A stretch of DNA of 64,000 nt from CAYJBH01 sp964369965 (lineage in GTDB: Bacteria; Bacillota; Clostridia; Oscillospirales; Ruminococcaceae). Made by a program: the position numbers and the translations under genes. Below the pieces are notes generated by a model. The model ran no database searches. It was not told where the DNA came from and saw only the letters and a list, made by a program, of their open reading frames with translations. The stretch spans positions 62,001-126,000 of the forward strand of contig CAYJGF010000001.1 of assembly GCA_964369965.1 (NCBI GenBank), given 5' to 3'. Of this stretch, positions 45,059 through 52,844 are shown piece after piece; within the stretch, counting starts at the first letter, position 1, and every line of letters starts with the position of its first letter.

Positions 45059-46465
45059 TTATATTATTTTTTTCATAACTATTTTAACAATTAGCCCCTT
45101 GTCGTGACCGGTCGAAAAGATCATTTCTGCGCCGTGTGCCTTGATTATCTCATCCACCACCGCAAGGCCGATTCCGCTACCCTTTTTCGCACCGCTTGCC
45201 TTGTAGAATTTTTCCTTTATATGGGGCAATTCTTCCTGTGATATACCCTCACCCTCATCTCGTATTTTAACCGTTATCTTATCTCGCTCGTCGGTGAGTG
45301 AGACATGCACCTTGCCACCGCGCGGTGAATATTTGACCGCGTTGTCGAGTATGTTTAAAAAAACCTGGCGCATACGGTTTTTATCCGCCGATATTATCGC
45401 CGCATCCTCCGGCTCGTCAAAGAGGATTTCAACCTCTTCGCTCACCGCTCTTCCGTGCACCATGCGCACCGCGTCGGCAAGTTCCGCTATAAGGTCAATG
45501 CGCTCAAAGGTGAGTTTGAGACCGTTGTTTTGTATTCGAGAGAAGTCTAAAAGCTCCTCCACCATCTCGGTTAGTCGATTTGCCTCACCTCCGATAACCT
45601 GCATCGCCTTTTTTGTGCTGTCGGCATCGCCGCCGATGGTGCCAAGTGTCTCCGCCCAGCCTTTTATAGAGGTCAGTGGTGTGCGCAGTTCATGCGAAAT
45701 GGAGGAGATAAAGTCGTTTTTAAGTCGTTCCGATTCCGACAAAGAGCCTGCCATTTCATTGATGGTGTCGCAAAGCATCCCGAGCTCGTCGTTGGTGTGT
45801 TTTTCCACACGGACATTAAAGTCGCCGTCCGCAATCCTTGTCGCGATACGCTCCATGTGAGAGAGCGGTCGCACAATGCTCCTTACAAAGATAAGCCCAC
45901 TCAATATCGAGAAAAAGAAGATAATGAGCGCCACGAAAAAAATCACCGCAATGCTGTTTATGACCGCCATCTGCACGCCGTTGAGCGAGGTGACCATCCT
46001 TATCGCCGTGATATCTGCGGTGGCATACGGCACCGGTATAGATATCGCCATGATAGGCTCCCCCTGTGTGGAGTCCCCTATATACTCCCCAAACTGGGTA
46101 TCGCTGAGCATCGCCGCCTCATAATCCGACGTTATACCGCTGTATCCCGTGCCGGAGCCGGTGCTCTCCACTATATTCCCGTTTTGACCTATCAGCATAA
46201 ACTCAAACTTGCTGCTCTCGGTGAACTCCTCCACCATTCGGTTGAGTGTTGCGGCACGTTCGGTCGGGCTGACACTGCTCGCTACAAAGAGCTGACCCGA
46301 GATGTTTTCAAGTCGGGACAATATAGCCTGCCTTGCGCCGTCATAATAGTTGCCGACAATAAAAAACGACAGCAAAAAGGCGGCGAGCAACAGACTGATC
46401 GCTGTAATAGTGAGACTGCCTTTTAGCCACCGTTTTGTTATGGTGGTTTTTTTAATTTTTGCCAT
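45059..46465 (-). CDS. Orphan HAMP sensor histidine kinase
   Basis: A 468-residue sensor kinase. Transmembrane helices at 18-38 and 168-194 bracket an extracytoplasmic sensor region. HAMP domain at about 195-250, HisKA with His258 in SSISHELRTPL, and an ATPase domain with FLNILDNAVKYSP, DEGEGIS and GSGIGLAVVDEII. The layout is like ResE/WalK/PhoR. No response regulator gene is adjacent on either side. The ATG follows the nfnB stop by one base and lacks its own ribosome site, so translation may depend on nfnB. Confidence 0.9.
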   Translation of the reverse strand: MAKIKKTTITKRWLKGSLTITAISLLLAAFLLSFFIVGNYYDGARQAILSRLENISGQLFVASSVSPTERAATLNRMVEEFTESSKFEFMLIGQNGNIVESTGSGTGYSGITSDYEAAMLSDTQFGEYIGDSTQGEPIMAISIPVPYATADITAIRMVTSLNGVQMAVINSIAVIFFVALIIFFFSILSGLIFVRSIVRPLSHMERIATRIADGDFNVRVEKHTNDELGMLCDTINEMAGSLSESERLKNDFISSISHELRTPLTSIKGWAETLGTIGGDADSTKKAMQVIGGEANRLTEMVEELLDFSRIQNNGLKLTFERIDLIAELADAVRMVHGRAVSEEVEILFDEPEDAAIISADKNRMRQVFLNILDNAVKYSPRGGKVHVSLTDERDKITVKIRDEGEGISQEELPHIKEKFYKASGAKKGSGIGLAVVDEIIKAHGAEMIFSTGHDKGLIVKIVMKKII

Positions 46466-46466
46466 A

Positions 46467-47864
46467 TTATTTATTTGTCAGATAGTCATGCATCGCCTTT
46501 GCACTGTCCTTGCCGGCACCCATCGCGAGGATTACGGTCGCCGCACCGGTGACGGCGTCACCTCCGGCATAGACCCCCTCACGGCTGGTCAATCCATCCA
46601 CGCCGTCGGTGACGATACAACCCCAACGGTTGGTATCAAGCCCCGGCGTTGTGCGATGTATAAGCGGATTTGGGCTTGTTCCTATCGACATAATGACCGC
46701 ATCCACCGCAATCTCAAATTCGCTGTCCTTTTTGACGACGGGACGGCGACGTCCGCTCTCGTCCGGCTCACCGAGCTCCATCTCGACACAGGTCATAGCG
46801 CGCACAAACCCCTCCTCATCACCGAGAATTTCGGTGGGATTGCAAAGGGTTTTGAAGATAATGCCCTCCTCCTCGGCGTGCTCTACCTCCTCCGCTCTTG
46901 CCGGCAGCTCCTGCATACCGCGGCGATAGACGATATATACCGTCTCGGCGCCCATGCGCTTGGCACTTCTTGCCGCGTCCATGGCGACATTGCCACCGCC
47001 GACCACCGCCACCGAACGGCTTTTCATGATAGGTGTCTTACTGCCCGGCAGATATGCTTTCATCAGGTTGACACGGGTCAGATACTCGTTCGCGCTGTAG
47101 ACACCTTTGAGGCTTTCGCCCGGTATCTTCATAAAGTTGGGCAGACCGGCACCGGACGCAATGTAGACCGCCTCAAACCCCATCTCCTCCATCAAATCAT
47201 CGATGGTGTAGGTCTTGCCGATGACAATATTTGTCTCTATTTTCACTCCCATCTCGCGCAGACCGTCTATCTCTTTTTGCACTATGTCCTTTGGTAGGCG
47301 AAATTCCGGTATGCCATACATAAGCACACCACCTGCGAGGTGCAACGCCTCAAATACCGTCACCGCGTAGCCGTATTTTGCAAGCTCCCCTGCCGCGGTA
47401 AGTCCGCTCGGGCCTGCACCGATAACGGCGACCTTTCGACCGTTGCAAATCGGTTTTTTCGGCTGTGCGTTGCTGTTTTCACGTTGATAGTCCGCCACAA
47501 AGCGCTCTAAACGCCCGATGGCGACCGGCTCCCCTTTTTTGCCCCTTATACACAGCTGTTCACACTGTGTCTCCTGCGGACATACACGACCGCACACGGC
47601 AGGCAGAGCACTTGCCGACGAGAGAATGTCGAATGATTTTTCAAGGTTGCCGTCCGACAGCTCGCCGATAAATCCGGGGATATCGATACCGACAGGACAT
47701 CCCTCGACACAGAATTTTTTAGGGCATCCGAGGCACCTCGCCGCCTCCTCCATAGCAGTCTCAAGACTGTATCCGAGTGCGACCTCCTCAAAGTTGCCGT
47801 TCCTTATCATGGGATCTTGGTTGGGCATCGGTAACTTTTTTTCACTCATGTTGCGCTTTGCCAT
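46467..47864 (-). CDS. nfnB: NfnB / GltD-like NADPH oxidoreductase subunit
   Basis: A 465-residue iron-sulfur flavoprotein of the glutamate-synthase small-subunit family. The N-terminal cluster ligands are Cys44, Cys47, Cys52 and Cys56, with a further Cys set near residue 91. The FAD site is VIGAGPSGLTAAGEL and the NADPH site VVGGGNVAMDAARSAKR. Its neighbour is the NfnA-type flavoprotein, so this pair is best read as NADH-dependent reduced ferredoxin:NADP oxidoreductase rather than glutamate synthase. It bifurcates electrons in the cytoplasm. Confidence 0.9.
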   Translation of the reverse strand: MAKRNMSEKKLPMPNQDPMIRNGNFEEVALGYSLETAMEEAARCLGCPKKFCVEGCPVGIDIPGFIGELSDGNLEKSFDILSSASALPAVCGRVCPQETQCEQLCIRGKKGEPVAIGRLERFVADYQRENSNAQPKKPICNGRKVAVIGAGPSGLTAAGELAKYGYAVTVFEALHLAGGVLMYGIPEFRLPKDIVQKEIDGLREMGVKIETNIVIGKTYTIDDLMEEMGFEAVYIASGAGLPNFMKIPGESLKGVYSANEYLTRVNLMKAYLPGSKTPIMKSRSVAVVGGGNVAMDAARSAKRMGAETVYIVYRRGMQELPARAEEVEHAEEEGIIFKTLCNPTEILGDEEGFVRAMTCVEMELGEPDESGRRRPVVKKDSEFEIAVDAVIMSIGTSPNPLIHRTTPGLDTNRWGCIVTDGVDGLTSREGVYAGGDAVTGAATVILAMGAGKDSAKAMHDYLTNK

Positions 47865-47888
47865 CTGTCAATATATTCCTTTCTATCG

Positions 47889-48722
47889 TTATTTATTCGT
47901 TAAATTGCATTGTGATTCGAAATGGTGTCGCTCGGTCGTTTTATAGAGGTTGCCGCGTTGCAACGCCTCATCAAAATCGACGAGATGACCGTCAAAATCG
48001 GGGCCGTCCACACAGGCAAACTTCGTCTCACCGCCGACCGTCAACCGACAGCCGCCGCACATGCCGGTGCCGTCCACCATGACCGGATTCATGGACACCA
48101 TGGTTTTTATGTCATACTTTTTGGTCAAAAGACATACAAACTTCATCATGATAAGCGGACCTATCGCGATGACCTCGTCATACTCATTCCCATCGTTTAT
48201 CAGCTTTTCAAGGGCGTTTGTCACGAGACCTTTCTCGCCATAACTGCCGTCGTCGGTCATGATCTCATATCGTTTGGAGACGGCGCGAAACTCCTCCTCC
48301 AGTATCACGAGGTCTTTGTTTCGAAATCCTACGACGCTGTGCACCTCACACCCGTTCTCATGCAACGCCTTTGCGACCGGATAGGCTATGGCGCAACCGA
48401 CGCCACCACCGACCACCGCGACCTTTTTAAGACCGTCTATATGGCTCGCGACACCGAGTGGACCGACAAAGTCGTTTATACAATCCCCCTCATTGAGGCT
48501 GTTTAGCTCCATTGTAGAGCCGCCGACCAGCTGATAAATAATAGTAATGGTGCCCTTTTCACGATCATAGTCCGCTATGGTGAGCGGTATCCGCTCGGAG
48601 TCCGCTCCCGCACGCAGTATAATAAATTGCCCGGCAAGAGCTTTTTTGGAGACTGCCGGTGCTTTTACTGTCATTTTTGTGACGGTAGGGTTGAGCGAAA
48701 CTTTTTCTAAGATCTCGTACAT
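47889..48722 (-). CDS. nfnA: NfnA-type FAD/NAD-binding subunit
   Basis: A 277-residue ferredoxin-reductase-like subunit. LRAGADSERIPLTIADYD is the FAD region, and VAVVGGGVGCAIAYPVAKAL the NAD region. The C-terminal [2Fe-2S] cysteines lie in GTGMCGGCRLTV and KFACVDGP. It pairs with NfnB. AAAGGA is nine bases before the ATG. The transcript would carry a structured leader from the promoter at 48923, containing the element at 48757-48900. Confidence 0.9.
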   Translation of the reverse strand: MYEILEKVSLNPTVTKMTVKAPAVSKKALAGQFIILRAGADSERIPLTIADYDREKGTITIIYQLVGGSTMELNSLNEGDCINDFVGPLGVASHIDGLKKVAVVGGGVGCAIAYPVAKALHENGCEVHSVVGFRNKDLVILEEEFRAVSKRYEIMTDDGSYGEKGLVTNALEKLINDGNEYDEVIAIGPLIMMKFVCLLTKKYDIKTMVSMNPVMVDGTGMCGGCRLTVGGETKFACVDGPDFDGHLVDFDEALQRGNLYKTTERHHFESQCNLTNK

Positions 48723-48756
48723 CTTAATTAATCCTTTCGTTTTTATACACCCATCA

Positions 48757-48900
48757 TTAATGCCTGCTGATTTTCGCCTAAAGCGAAAATTTAGCAGATA
48801 GCATCAATTAAAGCCGTAAAATTGGCACGTTTTGCCAGTTTTACAACAAACGCGTAGCGTTTGTGCTGAATAACTTGTTATTCAGTAGGCTTTAATTATA
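48757..48900 (-). repeat. Modular multi-hairpin element, copy 1 (nfnA leader)
   Basis: An outer stem of 10 perfect pairs (48806-48815 with 48888-48897) encloses three adjacent hairpins: 48816-48844 (12-pair stem with one T-G), 48846-48864 (8 pairs) and 48866-48885 (9 pairs, two-base loop). Almost no unpaired bases separate the arms. A fourth hairpin, 48770-48777 with 48783-48790, is closed by CTGCT/AGCAG (48764-48768 with 48793-48797). Read on the minus strand it lies between the nfnA promoter and the nfnA ribosome site. A second copy, inverted, is at 49876-50117; the core is identical over about 124 bases. Confidence 0.9.
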
Positions 48901-48923
48901 TTATAAAATTATGTTGTTGTCAA
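48895..48923 (-). promoter_or_regulatory. Promoter of nfnAB leader
   Basis: TTGACA (48923-48918), 17 bases and TATAAT (48900-48895). Transcription would start at about 48888-48890, at the outer stem of the hairpin element. Confidence 0.8.
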
Positions 48924-48945
48924 ACCGATTTTGCTATGGTATAAT
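48917..48945 (+). promoter_or_regulatory. Promoter of the dctP-like gene
   Basis: TTGTCA (48917-48922), 17 bases and TATAAT (48940-48945). Its -35 box overlaps that of the divergent nfnA promoter. The expected start is at about 48952. Confidence 0.78.
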
Positions 48946-48952
48946 AAATACT

Positions 48953-49822
48953 ATGAGAGCTTTTATTTTAATTGCAATACTATTTTTGACCGCCTGCACC
49001 GTCGAGGGGGAGCCTATTGTCATACCGAATGCACCGGTCGAGGTGAAAGATGAACTGCGCACGGTGATTAAGGTCGCCTCCGCCTACCCTGCAAATTCAC
49101 CTGCCGGTGTGTTTTTGGAGGCATTTGCGCTGGAGGTATCAAACCTTTCCGACGGGGGTATAACAGCGGTCGTCTATCATGACAACTCGTTGGGCGAGAG
49201 TGCAAGTCTTGTCGAAATGTTGCAGGACGGCTCGGTGGACTTTGCTTTATTTCCGATTGCACAGGACGACCCATTTTATGAGATAATTAACACACCTTTT
49301 TTGCTGAATGAGGAGAATATTGACGATGTTATAGACTTTTTGCGAAAAGGTGAAACATCGTTTAGCGACTCGCGAGCAATAACCTATATAAACGGCGGCA
49401 GTATCGGGCTTTCGACCTCATCAATGGCACAGAATACACGACAGATCTTTAACATGGGTAGTCCGCTTGAGGTACAAGACCCGATAGAGATTGACTTTAC
49501 CCCCGCAACTCGTTTTGAGCAGGAGTATGACTACCGCTATTATGCCGACATAGCGATGTATTATGATATTTTGTATTTTTTCCAGTCCGGCAACAGCAGA
49601 ATTGATTTTACCGAGCAACAACTGGTGGTCAATGCAACGGAACACGCCCTACAGGTCACACAGGAATGGTATGAACAAAATGTCGATCTTTTGACCGAAA
49701 AGGTCACCGTTTATCTCCCGGAAGACCTCGGGGAATATCTGGAGACGCTCGACCAATCATCGCAGGCTTTTGAGGGAGCGGAACTTCCGCAGGAACTTCG
49801 AGATATTTTAGAATTGTCGTAA
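48953..49822 (+). CDS. TRAP-type solute-binding lipoprotein (DctP family)
   Basis: A 289-residue lipoprotein: short signal MRAFILIAILFLTAC with Cys15 as lipid site. Then the DctP fold, with VIKVASAYPANSPAGVFLEAF at the start, GGITAVVYHDNSLGESASLVEML and GSVDFALFPI. The Arg that usually clamps a carboxylate may be in the SPAGVF-to-Asn region but I cannot be certain. No DctQ or DctM membrane genes are present in the window. The ATG is directly after the predicted transcription start, without a ribosome site, so the messenger may be leaderless. The gene is alone between two inverted copies of the hairpin element. Confidence 0.82.
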   Translation: MRAFILIAILFLTACTVEGEPIVIPNAPVEVKDELRTVIKVASAYPANSPAGVFLEAFALEVSNLSDGGITAVVYHDNSLGESASLVEMLQDGSVDFALFPIAQDDPFYEIINTPFLLNEENIDDVIDFLRKGETSFSDSRAITYINGGSIGLSTSSMAQNTRQIFNMGSPLEVQDPIEIDFTPATRFEQEYDYRYYADIAMYYDILYFFQSGNSRIDFTEQQLVVNATEHALQVTQEWYEQNVDLLTEKVTVYLPEDLGEYLETLDQSSQAFEGAELPQELRDILELS

Positions 49823-49846
49823 ATGTCTCGCGCCGTCACATTTTTG

Positions 49847-49875
49847 TTGCAACTTCAACGTATAAAGTATATAAT
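49847..49875 (+). promoter_or_regulatory. Promoter of etfBA leader
   Basis: TTGCAA (49847-49852), 17 bases and TATAAT (49870-49875). The expected start at about 49881-49882 is the first base of the hairpin element, as in the nfnA copy. Confidence 0.65.
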
Positions 49876-50117
49876 ATAAATAAAGCCTACTGAATAACAA
49901 GTTATTCAGCACAAACGCTACGCGTTTGTTGTAAAACTGGCAAAACGTGCCAATTTTACGGCTTTAATTGATGCTATCTGCTAAATTTTCGCTTTAGGCG
50001 AAAATCAAAGTGCAAGGCTTTTGTCTGAATATTGGAAAAAACCTTGCACTTTGACAACTTAAAAATAGCTTTTTGTAGCTTGGTAAAGCTATTTTTAAGT
50101 TGTTCAGCAGGCATTAA
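49876..50117 (+). repeat. Modular multi-hairpin element, copy 2 (etfB leader)
   Basis: Same modules as copy 1 in sense orientation: outer stem 49881-49887 with 49960-49966; hairpins 49890-49909, 49911-49929 and 49931-49959; then 49985-49992 with 49998-50005. It differs by a 99-base insertion (50008-50106) between the last hairpin and GCAGGCATTAA. It ends 28 bases before the etfB start. This copy fills most of the 322-base gap between dctP and etfB. Confidence 0.9.
50008..50106 (+). repeat. Two-hairpin insertion module within copy 2
   Basis: First hairpin: CAAAGTGCAAGG (50006-50017) pairs perfectly with CCTTGCACTTTG (50042-50053), loop 24 bases. Second: 50054-50072 pairs perfectly with 50085-50103 (19 pairs), loop 12 bases. 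TCA stands at both borders (50005-50007 and 50104-50106). The module is absent from copy 1. Confidence 0.85.
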
Positions 50118-50144
50118 ATACTATCCCGAAAGGAACGGTAATCC

Positions 50145-50930
50145 ATGAACTATCTTGTATGCATAAAACAGGTTCCCGGCTCGGGGGATGTTGAGATTGA
50201 CGAGCAGACCGGCAGATTAAAACGCAGTGATGTGCCGGCCAGGCTGAACCCGTTTGACCTTTTTGCGTTAAAGACGGCTTTTGAGTTAAAGCAGCGTTAC
50301 GGTGGTGAGGTGCATGTGCTCTCCATGGGTCCGCCGAGCGCTAAAGAAGTTTTGACCGATGCTCTTTGCATGGGTGCAGACAGAGCGATTTTGTTGTCCG
50401 ATCACAGGTTTGCCGGCGCGGACGTCTGGGCGACCTCCTACGCTTTGTCCGGCTGTATTAAAGCCACTAAGACGGATTATGACGTCATACTGTGCGGCAA
50501 ACAGACCACCGACGGCGACACGGCACAGACAGGGCCGGAGATAGCGGAGATGCTGGGCATACCCCATGCCGCCAACGTGAAAAAGGCGGACATAGACGCA
50601 CAAAATATCACCGTGCTCGTCGATTTAGAGGATAGCGAACAATCACAGCGCATGAGCCTACCCGCCCTTTTGACCATCGAAAAGGAGCCTATCCCCCCTC
50701 GACTATCGCGAGTGCGCAAAAAAACCGAGATTCGTGAGGGCGAAATAGTTGAATACAGCCTCGATGACCTTGACGACAAAAATGAGGCGCATTATGGTCT
50801 TGCCGCCTCCCCCACACAGGTTCAAGGTATATATTCGCCCGAAAAATGTGTGCAAAACCGGATGTTTGAGGGGGCGCCGGACAAACTTGCAGAGGATATC
50901 CATCGTATAATTGACAGCTACATTTTATAG
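50145..50930 (+). CDS. etfB: Electron transfer flavoprotein beta subunit
   Basis: A 261-residue EtfB. CIKQVPGSGDVEIDEQTG opens the fold, and VILCGKQTTDGDTAQTGPEIAEML is the diagnostic nucleotide/FAD-binding loop. Etf passes electrons between dehydrogenases and quinone or, in anaerobes, takes part in bifurcation. No acyl-CoA or lactate dehydrogenase is next to it, so the partner is unknown. AAAGGA is present before the ATG. Confidence 0.95.
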   Translation: MNYLVCIKQVPGSGDVEIDEQTGRLKRSDVPARLNPFDLFALKTAFELKQRYGGEVHVLSMGPPSAKEVLTDALCMGADRAILLSDHRFAGADVWATSYALSGCIKATKTDYDVILCGKQTTDGDTAQTGPEIAEMLGIPHAANVKKADIDAQNITVLVDLEDSEQSQRMSLPALLTIEKEPIPPRLSRVRKKTEIREGEIVEYSLDDLDDKNEAHYGLAASPTQVQGIYSPEKCVQNRMFEGAPDKLAEDIHRIIDSYIL

Positions 50931-50949
50931 ATAAAGGGGCAAAATTAAG

Positions 50950-51966
50950 ATGGAAAAGATTATAAACAAAACCAACTACAGCGGTATCGCCGTGTATGTC
51001 GAGCACAGCGACGGACTTATAAATCCCGTCACCTTTGAACTGCTCGGCAAGGCGAGAGAGCTTGCAGAGCGATCAAATCAAAAGGTGTATGCAGTTTTTA
51101 TCGGCAATGATATTGCAAAACATGCACCATCGTTGATAAGGTACGGTGCCGATGAAGTTTTTCTCTATAGTAAAAAGGAGCTGCGTCACTTTAATGTCCT
51201 ATCCTACGCCGACGCCCTCACCCATTTCATCGATCAAAATAGCCCGAGTGCCGTGCTTGTCGGTGGGACAAACTCGGGGCGCTCACTTGCACCGCGTATC
51301 GCCGCACGCTTTAAAACAGGATTGACGGCGGACTGCACCGAGCTTGAAATAGATCAAAACACCGACCTTTTACAGATACGTCCGGCGTTCGGCGGCAACA
51401 TTATGGCGCGCATTGTTACACCGAATAATCGACCGCAACTATGTACACTGCGTGCCGGAACCTTTCATATGCCACAGGAAACAGATAATCCAAACGGCGT
51501 CATCACCGAGGTCGACATGCAGGGGGTGACTATCGATAATCGTATCAGCGTCATATCCTCCACCCCTAAAGCGATGGGGATAGACATCACCGATGCGGAC
51601 ATACTGGTGGCGGTAGGGCTCGGCGTTAAAGAGCAGAGCGACCTTGAGGCTATAGAAGATTTTGCAGAGTGCATAGGCGCTGAAATTGCATGTACACGCC
51701 CTTTGGTGGAAAAAGGGTGGTACCCCCACGAGCGACAGATAGGAATAAGCGGTCGCACCGTGCGCGCAAAACTGCTGATAACTCTCGGTGTATCCGGCGC
51801 AATGCAGTTTACCGCCGGCATGAAAGAGTCACAGTGTATCATAGCGGTCAACACCGATAAATCCGCCCCCATTTTCCAGCTTGCAAATTACGGCTTTGTG
51901 GGCGACATATATACAATCCTGCCGGCACTACACAAGCTATGTACCAAAAAGGTAATGAATGTTTAA
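50950..51966 (+). CDS. etfA: Electron transfer flavoprotein alpha subunit
   Basis: A 338-residue EtfA. The N-terminal domain (about 1-200) has VLVGGTNSGRSLAPRIAARF; the C-terminal FAD domain has GIGISGRTVRAK-type motifs (IGISGRTV) and ITLGVSGAMQFTAGM. AVNTDKSAPIF is the final FAD-contacting block. It follows etfB by 19 bases and overlaps the DUF2156 gene by 8. Confidence 0.95.
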   Translation: MEKIINKTNYSGIAVYVEHSDGLINPVTFELLGKARELAERSNQKVYAVFIGNDIAKHAPSLIRYGADEVFLYSKKELRHFNVLSYADALTHFIDQNSPSAVLVGGTNSGRSLAPRIAARFKTGLTADCTELEIDQNTDLLQIRPAFGGNIMARIVTPNNRPQLCTLRAGTFHMPQETDNPNGVITEVDMQGVTIDNRISVISSTPKAMGIDITDADILVAVGLGVKEQSDLEAIEDFAECIGAEIACTRPLVEKGWYPHERQIGISGRTVRAKLLITLGVSGAMQFTAGMKESQCIIAVNTDKSAPIFQLANYGFVGDIYTILPALHKLCTKKVMNV

Positions 51967-52828
51967 AACCGCCCCTATCGAGCTGTCAATGATGCCGCAA
52001 GTCGAGGATATTCGACGCAAATACGGCCATATCACCTCGGCACACAGCTTTTTATCCTGCTATATCTGGCAACATGACCTGCGGCTTAGCATGTATATCG
52101 AGGATAATATGTATGCTGTCAAAACCGAGCTTTACGGCGAAAACTCGTGGTTTTTCCCCTGTGGGGATGAGGGCGCGTGCGAGCGATTTATATCGAGTGT
52201 TTCCGAGAGTAAAGACCTCTGCTTGCACTATCTGCGTTTACAGGATGTCGAGTATTTAAAGGCACGATTTGCCACAAGATTTGACATAAAAAGCACGCCG
52301 GAGGACGATGAATACCTGTATGACCGCAAACAACAGATAGAGCAATCCGGCAAGAAATTTCATGCCACAAGACGGTATCTGAACAGGATAAAGCAGGAGC
52401 ACGATCTATCCTATGAATGGGTGACACAGGATAATATCCACCTTGCAAGACAAATCAGCGATGCATGGCAACGTGATGCCGTGGTCTCCACCGGAATTAA
52501 AAGCGAGATAGCCGCAAACTGCATATTAAACGAATGGTCACAACTCCATAATGTGCAGGGTATGATAGTCAAGGTAGATGGTGAAGATTATTCGTTGATT
52601 ATGGGATACCCACTCAGTGAGGACATGTTCGATATCTGTATCACAAGACAAAAGGGGCTTATTTCGGGGCTGCCGATTTATACTAAATGTAAATTCATCG
52701 AGATGTTAGACGGGCAGTATATTTTGTTCAATGGTGAGGAGGACCTTGGGATAGAGGGGCTTCGCACCATGAAAAATCAAATGCGACCGATAGATAAAAT
52801 ACTAATGCACAAGGCGACGCTGATTTAG
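51959..52828 (+). CDS. DUF2156 (phosphatidylglycerol lysyltransferase C-terminal-like) protein
   Basis: A 289-residue soluble protein with an acetyltransferase-like double fold. The pattern HSFLSCYIWQHDLRLSMYIE near the N-terminus, KFHATRRYLNRIKQEH in the middle and YILFNGEEDLGIEGLRTMKNQMRP near the end are typical of the DUF2156 family. The same domain in MprF adds lysine to phosphatidylglycerol, but here the membrane flippase part is missing. The substrate is unknown. It overlaps etfA. Confidence 0.8.
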   Translation: MFKTAPIELSMMPQVEDIRRKYGHITSAHSFLSCYIWQHDLRLSMYIEDNMYAVKTELYGENSWFFPCGDEGACERFISSVSESKDLCLHYLRLQDVEYLKARFATRFDIKSTPEDDEYLYDRKQQIEQSGKKFHATRRYLNRIKQEHDLSYEWVTQDNIHLARQISDAWQRDAVVSTGIKSEIAANCILNEWSQLHNVQGMIVKVDGEDYSLIMGYPLSEDMFDICITRQKGLISGLPIYTKCKFIEMLDGQYILFNGEEDLGIEGLRTMKNQMRPIDKILMHKATLI

Positions 52829-52844
52829 CGGAAAGGAATGTCAA

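Noticed and set aside
45692..46426. Plus-strand ORF of 244 codons
   Set aside because: Antisense to the histidine kinase with HAMP domain; composition rich in His/Arg and no family features.
46467..47864. Glutamate synthase small subunit GltD
   Set aside because: No large subunit is nearby, and the partner upstream is an NfnA-type flavoprotein, so NfnB is a better reading.
48806..48897. tRNA gene, because of the cloverleaf shape
   Set aside because: The stems do not fit tRNA: there is no 7-pair acceptor with CCA side, no T-loop sequence, and the arms have loops of 2, 3 and 5 bases.
48757..50117. CRISPR array
   Set aside because: Only two copies, inverted and more than 1 kb apart; no regular spacers and no cas genes.
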